Shown here: one piece after another, positions 54,728 to 63,522 of the stretch
How positions within the stretch are numbered: the stretch's first letter is position 1
Layout: each line of letters starts with the position of its first letter
Assembly (NCBI RefSeq): GCF_014127285.1
Contig: NZ_CP059901.1
Coordinates: 3,162,001 to 3,226,000 of the forward strand
DNA length: 64,000 nucleotides
Direction of reading: 5' to 3'
DNA from: Mumia sp. ZJ1417
Lineage (GTDB): Bacteria > Actinomycetota > Actinomycetes > Propionibacteriales > Nocardioidaceae
Notes under the pieces: generated by a model
What the model was told of the DNA's origin: nothing
Database searches by the model: none
What the model saw: the letters and a program-made list of their open reading frames with translations, nothing else
Translations under genes and position numbers: made by a program

Positions 54728-55865
54728 GTACGGGTACACCCGTGCCGGCCGTCCCGTCGTTCATGGCCGGCGCGGCGCGGGTCGGGGTCACCGCGGGCGC
54801 CGCGATCAGCTTCTCGAGCTCGCGGACGATCGTCGCCGGCGAGATCGGCCTCGGGCGGTCGAACACCTCGAGAAGCGCATCCACCGACTGAGCGACGGTG
54901 AACATCGCTCCCGCGGCTCGCCGCGTGGCGTCCGGGAGCGCCCCGCTCTCGATCGCGCGGCGCAAGCCCCACGCGAGTGCCTCGGCATCGTCGGGGGCGA
55001 CGAGCAGCACTCCCCCACAGTCGGTCTCGGGCAGACCGCCGTCGTCCGAGGCGACGACCCGGCACCCTGCGTGCTGAGCCTCGATGGAGACGATGCCGAA
55101 GGTCTCGTGCCAGTACTGGCCGTTGGACGGCATCACCACGACGTCGTGCGCCGCCATCAGCGCGGCCATCGTCTCCGGGGTGGTGCGGCTCGCGACGACG
55201 GAGATCCCGGGGTGGACGCCGAGCATCTGCTCGATGATCCGCCCCTGCGGCTTGTCCGCCCCTGCTGCCGTCGCCGTGAACAGGAGCTCCACGTCGTCTT
55301 CGATGACGTCGATGTGGAGCATCGACAGGAGGGTGTAGACGCCCTTCTCGGGACTGAGCCTGCCTGCGAAGAGGATCCGCGTCTTGCCGGTCATGTTCAC
55401 CGGACGCGGCTCGTTTGCGAAGCACGGCTCCGCAAACGGATAGACGACGCTGATCGTCGCCACGTCGACGTCCAGGAAGTGCGCCCACAAGGCAGCGGCG
55501 TACTGACTCGTGGCGATGAGGGTGAGGTCGCGCGTGCCGTCGACCGCGAACGCCCGCTCGTGCGCTCGCAGGGGCGGCGGGTTGTGCAGGATCAGGAAGG
55601 CCGGTTCGCGCGTGCGTACGACATGCGGCTCGTTGACGAAGACGACCGTCCCGTCGAGACTCCCGACCTCGGCGAGGGTCGACAGAGAGTGGAAGGGGAG
55701 GTCGGCGAACTCTTCCCGACCATCGGCGTCGTCGAGTCCGATCGTGACCACCTGCGCGGGCACGCCGCGGCGGTTCAGCTCGCGGACCTGACCGACGGTG
55801 TAGTTCTCAGAACCGCCGGTGCCTGCCGGCAGTCGGTTCCCTGGGGACCAGATGAAGGAGATCAT
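54723..55865 (-). CDS. Glycosyltransferase family 4 (GT-B fold)
   Basis: This 380-residue cytoplasmic glycosyltransferase has an N-terminal acceptor domain (FIWSPGNRLPAGTGGSENYT with an early GTGGSE) and a C-terminal donor domain. The donor domain has ILFAGRLSPEKGVYTLL and the EX7E region HETFGIVSIEAQHAGCRVVASDDGGLPE. It transfers sugar from a nucleotide donor to an unknown acceptor. I chose the ATG at 55865 as the first residue of the strand; a longer frame from 55967 has no conserved residues. Its end overlaps the dehydrogenase operator. Confidence 0.88.
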   Translation of the reverse strand: MISFIWSPGNRLPAGTGGSENYTVGQVRELNRRGVPAQVVTIGLDDADGREEFADLPFHSLSTLAEVGSLDGTVVFVNEPHVVRTREPAFLILHNPPPLRAHERAFAVDGTRDLTLIATSQYAAALWAHFLDVDVATISVVYPFAEPCFANEPRPVNMTGKTRILFAGRLSPEKGVYTLLSMLHIDVIEDDVELLFTATAAGADKPQGRIIEQMLGVHPGISVVASRTTPETMAALMAAHDVVVMPSNGQYWHETFGIVSIEAQHAGCRVVASDDGGLPETDCGGVLLVAPDDAEALAWGLRRAIESGALPDATRRAAGAMFTVAQSVDALLEVFDRPRPISPATIVRELEKLIAAPAVTPTRAAPAMNDGTAGTGVPVR

Positions 55866-56190
55866 GCGTACCACCCATGTGTCTGCGACGAGCTCAATCG
55901 GGTGGCGGACGAGAGGACCGCGGCCGCGGGTCGGATTCGGACCCCACACATGAGGAGAGAGCATCACGCCGGCGATCCGCGACCCGGGTCTCGGCGTGGA
56001 CGAAGCTCTGCGAAGCAGCGAACCTGCAGCACCCCATCGTCGGCACCTGCAGGTATTTCGACACTAGCACGCACCCACACCCCCCCGTTCGTGACACCGA
56101 ATCTCCCTAAGGTGTTCTCCGCCTGAAGACTTGACAGGTTTGCGATCGCAAATAAAGATGTTTGCGAAAGCAAACGGAAGGAACCTCCTC
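55866..56190. other. Intergenic region between GT4 and VWA genes
   Basis: This 325-nt divergent region holds the VWA promoter and operators (56131-56175) at its right end. ACCTGCAG occurs at 56022 and 56045. The rest, including a C-rich run near 56083, shows no gene or clear structure. Confidence 0.5.
56131..56175 (+). promoter_or_regulatory. VWA gene promoter with two palindromic operators
   Basis: TTGACA at 56131-56136 (-35) is followed 16 bp later by TAAAGA (56153-56158). A perfect 14-bp palindrome TTTGCGATCGCAAA (56139-56152) fills the spacer. GTTTGC-GAAA-GCAAAC (56160-56175) covers the likely start. Centres are 22 bp apart, two helical turns, a typical repressor layout. Confidence 0.7.
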
Positions 56191-58170
56191 GTGCTCTCTC
56201 CCACCTCGCCCCGCGCCCTGCGTCTCCTCGCGGGCACAGCGGCACCCCTTCTCGCCTCGACGCTGCTCTTCCTCCCGCAGCCGGCAGCCGCCGACGGCGA
56301 GACGCCGCAGAAGATGCAGCTGGTCCTCGACGCCTCCGGCTCGATGGCCGAGAACGCCAAGGGCGGAGGCACCAAGATCACCGCCGCCCGCACCGCCCTC
56401 ACCCGCGTCGTCGACACCCTCCCCGACGAAGCCGTCGTCGGCATGCGCGTCTACGGCGCCACCATCGACACCGGCAAGGGCGCCTGCACCGACTCCCAAC
56501 AGGTCGTTGAACCCGGCACCGACAACCGCGACGCACTGAGCACCGCCGTCGGCAACTACAAACCCCTCGGCGAGACCCCCATCGGCTACGCCCTCGCGCA
56601 GGCCGGCAAGGACCTCGGCACCGACGGCAAGCGCACCATCGTCCTGGTCTCCGACGGCGAGTCCACCTGTGACCCTGACCCCTGCAAGGTCGCCCGCGAC
56701 CTGTCCAAGGACGGCATCGACCTCAAGATCGACGTCGTCGGTCTGTCCGTCGACGCCAAGACCCGCAAACAGCTGCGCTGCATCGCCGACGCCGGGCACG
56801 GCACCTACTACGACGCCGACGACGCCGCGTCGCTCACCGAACGCCTCGAAGTCACGTCCACTCGCGCCTTCCGCCCCTTCGACTTCACCGGCACACCCGT
56901 GACCGGCACCGCGAGTGCCTTCGACGCTCCCGAGATCGGAGTCGGGCAGTGGCTGGACAAGGTCCCGATCCGCGACACCGTCGCCTTCTACAAGATCCCC
57001 CGTACGATCCCCGGCTCGACGATCCACGTCGGGGCGACGACCCAGACCCCGGGCGACAGCCTCGGCAGCGGGCTGGTGCTCGACCTGACCGGCACGGACG
57101 GCACGACCTCGTGCGGCAGGGGTACGGCGTTCGAGAGCGCGATCGGCGGCACGAACCTCGTCAGCGGGAGCGTCAACAGCTGGTCGAGGGCACCGAAGCC
57201 GGTCTGCGACGACGCAGAGGAGCTGACTCTCAAGATCGAGATCTCCGTCGACGACAGCCTCGCGGGCGCTCCGGTCGAGATCGTCGTGTACGAGGAGCCG
57301 CCGCTGGCCGAGGGGACGCTCGCGCAGCTCCCCGCCGAGGAGGGGACCCCGCAGTGGGAGCACATGGAGCCCGGGACCGCGACCGCTGAGGTCATCCCCG
57401 GGAGCAGCATCGCGAATGCGCCGGTCATCCAGGCCGGCACGTACCGCCTCGACATCCGATCCGGCGAGCGCCAGGTGCTCGCCGTGCCGCTCGCGTGGGG
57501 TCAGCACCTCCAGGCGCAGATCGACGCGACGCTGACCAAGCCCGCGTACGACGGCGCGGGCGCCTGGAGCGGCTTCGACGTCCACGTGGTCGGCCCGACC
57601 CGTTCCGACGCCACGGCGACGCTGTTCCCCAACCCGCCGGACGACTGGCGAGCCGGGATCCCGTTCGGGAACATGTGGATCGAGGACGACAAGCACTGGC
57701 GTCGCGGCGCCACGACGGTGCCGGTCACCTACCTCAACCGCGCCTCGGCGAAGGGCGAGGTGAGCGCGTCGACGCTGCCCGGCTACCGGTACGTCGACGT
57801 CGGATTCGTCAACCGGGCCAACGACTCGGCCGTCATCACGTACGACCTCACGGTGAAGGTCTTCGGCGAGGAAGGCGCAGGTGCACCGGAGTACGCCGAC
57901 GACGCGAGCCTGCTGACGCCGGACACGGACGACTCTGGTCCGGCACCCACCGAGACGTCGACCGATGACGACGGGGACCTCACGGCAACGGCGGCGCGCG
58001 ACGACGGCGACGACTTCCCTTGGCTGCCAGTCGGTGTCGGCTTCGCCGGTCTGCTGCTGGTCGCCGGCGGCGGCCTTGCGGTGCTGCTGACGCGGCGCCC
58101 CAAGCCCACCACGCCTCCGACCCCACCTCCGCACCAGCCCTGGAACGGACCAGGTCCCGGCGGTTGGTGA
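56191..58170 (+). CDS. Membrane-anchored extracytoplasmic VWA-domain protein
   Basis: This 659-residue protein has a signal peptide (cut near residue 35), a VWA domain (about 41-215) with the metal site D47-A-S-G-S and LVSDGEST, then about 390 residues of beta-rich modules. An acidic Asp/Thr linker leads to one membrane segment (611-633) and a Pro-rich cytoplasmic tail. It probably binds a surface or protein partner. The GTG at 56191 has GGAAGGA eight nt upstream; upstream codons lie in the promoter. Codon use shifts sharply near 56,900. Two palindromes on its promoter imply tight repression. Confidence 0.88.
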   Translation: MLSPTSPRALRLLAGTAAPLLASTLLFLPQPAAADGETPQKMQLVLDASGSMAENAKGGGTKITAARTALTRVVDTLPDEAVVGMRVYGATIDTGKGACTDSQQVVEPGTDNRDALSTAVGNYKPLGETPIGYALAQAGKDLGTDGKRTIVLVSDGESTCDPDPCKVARDLSKDGIDLKIDVVGLSVDAKTRKQLRCIADAGHGTYYDADDAASLTERLEVTSTRAFRPFDFTGTPVTGTASAFDAPEIGVGQWLDKVPIRDTVAFYKIPRTIPGSTIHVGATTQTPGDSLGSGLVLDLTGTDGTTSCGRGTAFESAIGGTNLVSGSVNSWSRAPKPVCDDAEELTLKIEISVDDSLAGAPVEIVVYEEPPLAEGTLAQLPAEEGTPQWEHMEPGTATAEVIPGSSIANAPVIQAGTYRLDIRSGERQVLAVPLAWGQHLQAQIDATLTKPAYDGAGAWSGFDVHVVGPTRSDATATLFPNPPDDWRAGIPFGNMWIEDDKHWRRGATTVPVTYLNRASAKGEVSASTLPGYRYVDVGFVNRANDSAVITYDLTVKVFGEEGAGAPEYADDASLLTPDTDDSGPAPTETSTDDDGDLTATAARDDGDDFPWLPVGVGFAGLLLVAGGGLAVLLTRRPKPTTPPTPPPHQPWNGPGPGGW

Positions 58171-58188
58171 CGGCTGGTTGGTGGCGGC

Positions 58189-59196
58189 TCAGCCGAGCAG
58201 CAGCACGCCCATGACCGCGAGAAGGACGATCCCGAGCGCGATCGAGGCATAACCCGCGCTCCTCAACGGGGCACGCCCACGCGTCGTCGCCGGAGCCTGT
58301 ACGGGTTCCGGCGGCGGCGTGCCGGACTCCTCCGGCTCAGGCCCCGCACCGACGGACTCGCGAGCGACGTGTTCGAGCACCTCGATCTCGCGACCCTCGT
58401 CGTCCGGGATCGCGTCGCCCGCAGGCACTAGTGCCGTACGGGCCAGCAGTGCCCGTGCGGCACCGGCCGAGGCCGGTCGGGCTCCGGGATCGGGAGCGGT
58501 GAGCGCCACAGCCACCTTCCAGAGCGCGGGGTCGACACCGGACGGCGGCTTCTCGACCAGGCGTCCGGCGCCGTCCGGAGGGCGGTCGCCGGTCAGCATC
58601 TGGACCAGGACGACGCCCGCTGCCCAGAGGTCCTGCGCGGGGTCCGGCTCGGCGCCGACGAGGACCTCCGGTGCTCGATAGCCTCTCGTCCCTAGTACGA
58701 CCGCCGGGGCGGTCATCCGCGGCTCATGGACCGGGGCGGCGACTCCGAAGTCACCGAGACGCAGGTACGGCCGCCCGGCACCGGTGGGCTCGAGGAGGAG
58801 ATTCGCGGGCTTCACGTCCCGGTGCACCACGCCCGCCGCGTGGACAGCCGAGAGGGCGTCGAGCAGCTGGTCGAGCAGGCAGGCGACCCACTCGGGAGGC
58901 AGGCTGCCGTAGTCGCGCAGCAGGTCGTGCACCGATCCGCCCCGGACGACGTCCATCGTGAACAGCACGGTGTCGTCCGCACCGGCCCATCCACGCGGCG
59001 TCACGGTGTGCGGATGGTCGATCCGCACACTCTGCTCGCGCACGAACCGCAGCAGAAGGGCTGCATCGGCCTGCCGGATCATCTTTGCTGCACGACGGAC
59101 GCCGTCACGTCGGTCATGGACCAGCCAGACCGTGCCCATGCCGCCGGACCCGATCGGCTCCAGGAGCTCGTACCGGCCGGCGAAAACCTCACCCAT
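58189..59196 (-). CDS. Membrane-anchored serine/threonine protein kinase
   Basis: This 335-residue PknB-like kinase has the glycine loop GSGGMG (16-21), Lys38, catalytic HRDVKPAN (H125, D127, K129) and DFG at 149-151, so it should be active. A short Pro-rich linker follows the kinase domain, then one membrane segment at about 312-334 with almost no outside part; no PASTA repeats. The ATG at 59196 overlaps the upstream XRE gene by eight nt. Its targets are unknown; the XRE protein is an obvious candidate. It converges on the VWA gene. Confidence 0.92.
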   Translation of the reverse strand: MGEVFAGRYELLEPIGSGGMGTVWLVHDRRDGVRRAAKMIRQADAALLLRFVREQSVRIDHPHTVTPRGWAGADDTVLFTMDVVRGGSVHDLLRDYGSLPPEWVACLLDQLLDALSAVHAAGVVHRDVKPANLLLEPTGAGRPYLRLGDFGVAAPVHEPRMTAPAVVLGTRGYRAPEVLVGAEPDPAQDLWAAGVVLVQMLTGDRPPDGAGRLVEKPPSGVDPALWKVAVALTAPDPGARPASAGAARALLARTALVPAGDAIPDDEGREIEVLEHVARESVGAGPEPEESGTPPPEPVQAPATTRGRAPLRSAGYASIALGIVLLAVMGVLLLG

Positions 59197-59647
59197 CGGC
59201 GCCGTACCTGCGCAGCAGCGCCGCGATCCGCGGTTGGGCGTCCGCGACGAGGGCGGCCGCCTCCTCGAAGTCCGACGCGGAGCCCTCCGTACGGAACAAC
59301 GCGCGCACCGCGCTCGCCTCGGGCGTCGTCCACGAGGTCACGACCGCGACCCCCTCCTGGGACGCGAGACCGGCGAGCGCCTCCTCACGGGTCGCCCGAC
59401 CGGACGCGACCCCCTGTGCCGCGGCGTACATCGCCTGCAGCCGAGACACCGCAGCCGGGTTGCCGATCTTGACGCGGTGCCCGTTGGCCAGCTGCGACAG
59501 CATCGGCGCGGAGATGCCGAGCGCCGCCGCGACCCTCGCCTGGGTCAGCCCGAGCACCTCCGCGCAGCGCCGGACGATGACCCCGAGCGGCTCCCCGTAC
59601 AACGCCGCCTGCGCGCGCTGGTTCGCCTCCACGTCGGGTCCGCTCAT
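59189..59647 (-). CDS. XRE-family helix-turn-helix regulator
   Basis: This 152-residue protein has an XRE/Cro-type helix-turn-helix at about residues 20-60 (LGVIVRRCAEVLGLTQARVAAALGISAPMLSQLANGHRVKIGNP). A C-terminal helical half has RATREEALAGL and an acidic end. It likely represses or activates neighbouring genes. TAAGGT seven nt before the ATG at 59647 indicates a leaderless message. It is translationally coupled to the kinase. No DNA site could be assigned. Confidence 0.85.
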   Translation of the reverse strand: MSGPDVEANQRAQAALYGEPLGVIVRRCAEVLGLTQARVAAALGISAPMLSQLANGHRVKIGNPAAVSRLQAMYAAAQGVASGRATREEALAGLASQEGVAVVTSWTTPEASAVRALFRTEGSASDFEEAAALVADAQPRIAALLRRYGADG

Positions 59648-59654
59648 GCTCCGC

Positions 59655-59660
59655 ACCTTA
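59655..59660 (-). promoter_or_regulatory. Leaderless -10 element TAAGGT of XRE-kinase pair
   Basis: TAAGGT on the minus strand lies seven nt before the ATG at 59647. Confidence 0.45.
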
Positions 59661-59740
59661 GCCGGGGATGGACTCCTGCCGGGGGCGTGCGGCGGGCGCT
59701 CTAGACTCGACGGGCAGCCAAGGCACCATGAGGAGCTTCC

Positions 59741-61522
59741 GTGACCCACACCCAGGGCATCCGTCCACTGACCAAGGTCCTCATCGCCAATCGTGGCGAG
59801 ATCGCGGTCCGTGTCATCCGCGCCTGCAAGGACGCGGGGATCGGCAGCGTCGCGGTGTACGCCGACGCCGACCGTGACGCGTTGTTCGTCCGGCTCGCTG
59901 ACGAGGCGTACGCCCTGGGGGGCGCAACCCCGGCCGAGACCTACCTGTCGATCGACAAGATCCTCGACGTCGCCCGGCGCGCCGGCGCCGACTCCGTCCA
60001 CCCCGGCTACGGCTTCCTCGCCGAGAACGCCGACTTCGCGCAGGCCGTCATCGACGCCGGGCTGATCTGGATCGGCCCGCCGCCGCACGCGATCGAAGCC
60101 CTCGGCGACAAGGCGAAGGCCAAGCACATCGCCGAGCGGGCCGAAGCCCCCCTGGCCCCGGGCACCAAGGATCCGGTCGCCAACGCCGACGAGATCATCG
60201 CCTTCGCCAAGGAGTACGGACTCCCGGTCGCGATCAAGGCGGTCTTCGGCGGCGGTGGGCGAGGGCTCAAGGTCGCACGCACCCTGGAGGAGATCCCCGA
60301 GCAGTTCGACTCCGCCGTCCGCGAGGCGGTCACGGCGTTCGGGCGCGGTGAGTGCCTCGTCGAGAAGTTCCTCGACCAGCCACGCCACGTCGAGACCCAG
60401 TGCCTCGCCGACTCCCACGGCAACGTCGTGGTCGTCTCCACGCGCGACTGCTCGTTGCAGCGCCGCCACCAGAAGCTCGTCGAGGAGGCGCCCGCGCCAT
60501 TCCTGACCGACGACCAGATCGAGCGCCTCTATGCCTCCTCCAAGGCGATCCTGCGCGAAGCCGGCTACGTCGGTGCCGGCACGTGCGAGTTCCTCGTGGC
60601 GCGCGACGGCACTATCTCGTTCCTCGAGGTCAACACCCGCCTGCAGGTCGAGCACCCGGTCTCGGAGGAGGTCACCGGCATCGACCTCGTCCGCGAGATG
60701 TTCCGCATCGCCGCCGGCGAGGAGCTCGGCTACGACGACCCTGAGATCCGCGGGCACTCCATCGAGTTCCGCATCAACGCCGAGGACGCCGGACGCAACT
60801 TCCTTCCTGCCCCGGGCACGCTGACCGTGTGGGACCCGCCGGCCGGCCCGGGCGTCCGTGTCGACTCGGGCTACGTCGTGGGCGAGACCGTGCCGGGGTC
60901 GTTCGACTCCCTGATCGCCAAGCTGATCGTCACCGGCAACAGCCGTGAGCAGGCGATCGAGCGCTCGCGCCGCGCGCTCGACGAGTTCGCCGTCGACGGC
61001 ATGCCGACCGTGATCCCGTTCCACCGCCGCGTCCTCGACGACCCCGCGTACCTCGGTGACGGCGAGCGCTTCGACGTCTACACCAGCTGGATCGAGACCG
61101 AGTTCGACAACACCATCGCCCCGTACGCCGGTGGCGCCGCGGAGGCGCCCGAGACGGCCGAGCGCGAGACGGTGGTCGTCGAGGTCGGCGGCAAGCGCCT
61201 CGAGGTCGTCCTGCCCGCAGGGCTCGGCGCCGTCCCCGGAGGAGCCGCCGCAGGTGCCGCCAAGAAGCCGAAGCGCACCGCCAAGAAGGCCGGCGCCGCC
61301 GCCAGCGGAGACGCCCTCGTCTCGCCCATGCAGGGCACCATCGTCAAGGTCGCCGTCACCGACGGCCAGGTCGTCGCCGAGGGCGACCTCGTGGTCGTTC
61401 TCGAGGCGATGAAGATGGAGCAGCCCCTCAACGCCCACAAGGCCGGCACCGTCACCGGACTCGTGGCGATTGCGGGCGAGACCATCTCCGCCGGTGCGGT
61501 CGTGGTCGAGATCAAGGACTGA
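59741..61522 (+). CDS. accA: Acyl-CoA carboxylase alpha subunit (biotin carboxylase plus carrier domain)
   Basis: The 593-residue subunit carboxylates biotin with ATP and bicarbonate. The ATP-grasp biotin carboxylase covers about 1-450 ([48 protein letters not shown]). A Lys/Ala-rich linker leads to the biotinyl carrier domain with modified Lys558 in EAMKM. It pairs with AccD and AccE encoded 10 kb away; in mycobacteria this is AccA3. GTG at 59741 follows GAGGAG by about six nt. TAGACT at 59702 may be the -10. Confidence 0.95.
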   Translation: MTHTQGIRPLTKVLIANRGEIAVRVIRACKDAGIGSVAVYADADRDALFVRLADEAYALGGATPAETYLSIDKILDVARRAGADSVHPGYGFLAENADFAQAVIDAGLIWIGPPPHAIEALGDKAKAKHIAERAEAPLAPGTKDPVANADEIIAFAKEYGLPVAIKAVFGGGGRGLKVARTLEEIPEQFDSAVREAVTAFGRGECLVEKFLDQPRHVETQCLADSHGNVVVVSTRDCSLQRRHQKLVEEAPAPFLTDDQIERLYASSKAILREAGYVGAGTCEFLVARDGTISFLEVNTRLQVEHPVSEEVTGIDLVREMFRIAAGEELGYDDPEIRGHSIEFRINAEDAGRNFLPAPGTLTVWDPPAGPGVRVDSGYVVGETVPGSFDSLIAKLIVTGNSREQAIERSRRALDEFAVDGMPTVIPFHRRVLDDPAYLGDGERFDVYTSWIETEFDNTIAPYAGGAAEAPETAERETVVVEVGGKRLEVVLPAGLGAVPGGAAAGAAKKPKRTAKKAGAAASGDALVSPMQGTIVKVAVTDGQVVAEGDLVVVLEAMKMEQPLNAHKAGTVTGLVAIAGETISAGAVVVEIKD

Positions 61523-61528
61523 CCCGCG

Positions 61529-62851
61529 GTGCGGGGGGACGCGGCGCGGCGACGCGTCGCACGGGAGGCTGTGCGGACGGCGGGTGCCGTGCTCGTGCTC
61601 GGCGTCGTGCTCATCCCCTCCCCCGCCCTCGCCTCCGCAGAGCCTGCGTCATCGCGCGATGCCGCCCGTACGGTCGACGAGATCGCTGCAGCCTTGAAGG
61701 AGGACCCGGTCCTCGTCCAGCAGGTCCTCGGCAACGGCGACGCTGCGGGCGCGGAGGAACGGATCAGCGACGCGATCGCCGACGCCGACGTCCCGGTGTA
61801 CGTGGCCCTGGTGACCAAGCCCGGCGGACTCTCGGCGAGCGCCGCGTCGAAGGATCTCGCGATCCGCCTCCACTCGCGTGTCGGAGACGGCATCTTCATC
61901 GTCGGGATGCCGAGCGAGGTGCTCGCGCTCGAGGCGTGGGGGGCGCCCGACGCTCTCGGGCTCTCCGGTGCCCGGTACGACGCTCTCGAGAAGGCCCACC
62001 CGATGGTGGACTCCGACAAGGGGCTCGCCGATGTCGCCGAGGCCCAGATCGTTGCGACGATCGCGGCGGGCGGAGATCCCTGGGGGATCGACGACTCCGC
62101 GCTCAGGGAGATCGCGAGCGCGCCGTGGGCAGTGCGGCCGGACTCGCTCCCCCGCGACTACGACGCCGCCACACCCGGAGGCCGAGCCGTCATCGCGACG
62201 GTCGCCGGGCTGGGGGTCCTGCTCGTCGGTCTGCGCGCCCTCCTGTGGACGACCGCGCGCCGCGACCCGGCAAAGGCGAAGACTCCTCCGCTGACCGTGT
62301 CCGACCTCGACCTTGCCGACCTCGTCGCGAGAGCGAACAGCGAGACCACGCGTCTCGCGGAGGCGCTGGCCAACGCACGCTCGTCGTCGTACGCCGACAC
62401 CGCGACGGGATATCTCGGGGCTGCCGAGGCCGTGCTGCGCGGTCTCGATCCGCTCGTCGAGCCCCGGGCCCCCCGGGCGTACGGGCGCCAGCTGCGCGAC
62501 GCCGTCGGAGCGCTCGTGCTCGCCCGCTCCGGGCTGTACGAGCTCGACCGCGACGGTCGCAAGAACGACCGCGGTCGTTATGTCACCTGCTTCTTCAACC
62601 CTCTCCACGGCCGTGCGGACACCTCGCTCGAAGTCCCTGGGAGGGGCGCCGTCGTCGTCCCGGCATGCCGGCAGTGCGCCCACGCTGCGAAGCACGGCAA
62701 GCTCCCCGACGCGCTGGTGTTCGCGTACCCGTCGCGCCGACCCAAGCCGTACTACGAGGAGAAGTCCGTGTGGGCGCGCTCCGGCTACGGCGCCCTCGAC
62801 GGTGAGCTGTGGGCTACCGTGACCGCCGAGTCTGCAGGGGCCGGCCGATGA
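61529..62851 (+). CDS. Membrane protein with divergent TPM-like N-terminal module and CFFNPLHG motif
   Basis: This 440-residue protein has a signal or anchor segment (about 18-36), an extracytoplasmic alpha/beta module (about 45-200, with VPVYVALVTKPGG and GDGIFIVGMP), and a membrane segment at about 208-230. The cytoplasmic part carries a three-Cys motif, CFFNPLHG then PACRQC, perhaps a metal site. The module resembles the TPM/YgcG fold loosely; homology is uncertain. The GTG at 61529 lies 7 nt after accA. It overlaps the next gene (ATGA). Function is unknown. Confidence 0.65.
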   Translation: MRGDAARRRVAREAVRTAGAVLVLGVVLIPSPALASAEPASSRDAARTVDEIAAALKEDPVLVQQVLGNGDAAGAEERISDAIADADVPVYVALVTKPGGLSASAASKDLAIRLHSRVGDGIFIVGMPSEVLALEAWGAPDALGLSGARYDALEKAHPMVDSDKGLADVAEAQIVATIAAGGDPWGIDDSALREIASAPWAVRPDSLPRDYDAATPGGRAVIATVAGLGVLLVGLRALLWTTARRDPAKAKTPPLTVSDLDLADLVARANSETTRLAEALANARSSSYADTATGYLGAAEAVLRGLDPLVEPRAPRAYGRQLRDAVGALVLARSGLYELDRDGRKNDRGRYVTCFFNPLHGRADTSLEVPGRGAVVVPACRQCAHAAKHGKLPDALVFAYPSRRPKPYYEEKSVWARSGYGALDGELWATVTAESAGAGR

Positions 62852-63522
62852 CGTGGGTGCGCACGATCGGTGCTGTCGTCGTCACTGCCGTGGCAGCGAG
62901 CGCTGCCGTCCTCGCCGTCCAGGTCTACGAGGGCAGGCACCCCGACTCCGACGGACCCCTGCCGCGTCCAGGTGATCGGGCGACGGACGCCGTCGCCGCG
63001 CTGACCGAGAGCCACCTGTACGTCGCTCCGGAGCTGCAGGGCCTCCTCACGCCCGAGGAGCAGGCACGCGTTGCTGCCGCAGCAGCGGCGTCGGAGCCGG
63101 CGGCGTTCATCGCGCTCGCAGGCAAGGGCCAGGCCGGCTACTACCTCGACGCCGACCTCCAGGAGTATCTCCTCGACGGCGTCGCGGTCGACGGGTCGTA
63201 CCTCGTGTGGGACGGCGAGAGCCTGTACGCCGACGAGAAGACACGCGGCGGCCAGCTCGACGACATGGCCGAGACGGACATGGCGGGCAAGACCGAGGCC
63301 GCGCTGATGCGCTACGTCGACTCGGTCGACGGCAACGAGATCAGGCCGTTCGAGCGCTTCGACTACTGGGGAGGTCCCGGCGGTGGATTCACCGCCGGTC
63401 TGCTCATGGTGTCCGGCGGCTACGCGGCACTCATGCTGCTGCTCGGCACCGTCCGCGCCCTCGGCGGCGCCTCGTTCCTCCTGCCAGGACGCTGGCGCGA
63501 CTTCTTCCGGAGCACCGCATGA
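62848..63522 (+). CDS. Membrane protein sharing the TPM-like module
   Basis: This 224-residue protein has an N-terminal membrane segment (about 5-26), an extracytoplasmic module (about 42-130: ATDAVAALTESHLYVAPELQGLLTPEEQARV and PAAFIALAGKG), and a second membrane segment (about 184-206). The C-terminus is short and basic. The module matches its two neighbours in phrase order: an AL segment, a YV-x-P-L strand, TPE, then a hydrophobic strand. ATG 62848 overlaps the previous stop (ATGA). Function is unknown. Confidence 0.65.
   Translation: MTWVRTIGAVVVTAVAASAAVLAVQVYEGRHPDSDGPLPRPGDRATDAVAALTESHLYVAPELQGLLTPEEQARVAAAAAASEPAAFIALAGKGQAGYYLDADLQEYLLDGVAVDGSYLVWDGESLYADEKTRGGQLDDMAETDMAGKTEAALMRYVDSVDGNEIRPFERFDYWGGPGGGFTAGLLMVSGGYAALMLLLGTVRALGGASFLLPGRWRDFFRSTA

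Noticed and set aside
56139-56152. GCGATCGC as a HIP1-type highly iterated palindrome
   Set aside because: HIP1 is a cyanobacterial genome feature; here the longer TTTGCGATCGCAAA is a single promoter element with a sister palindrome 22 bp away.
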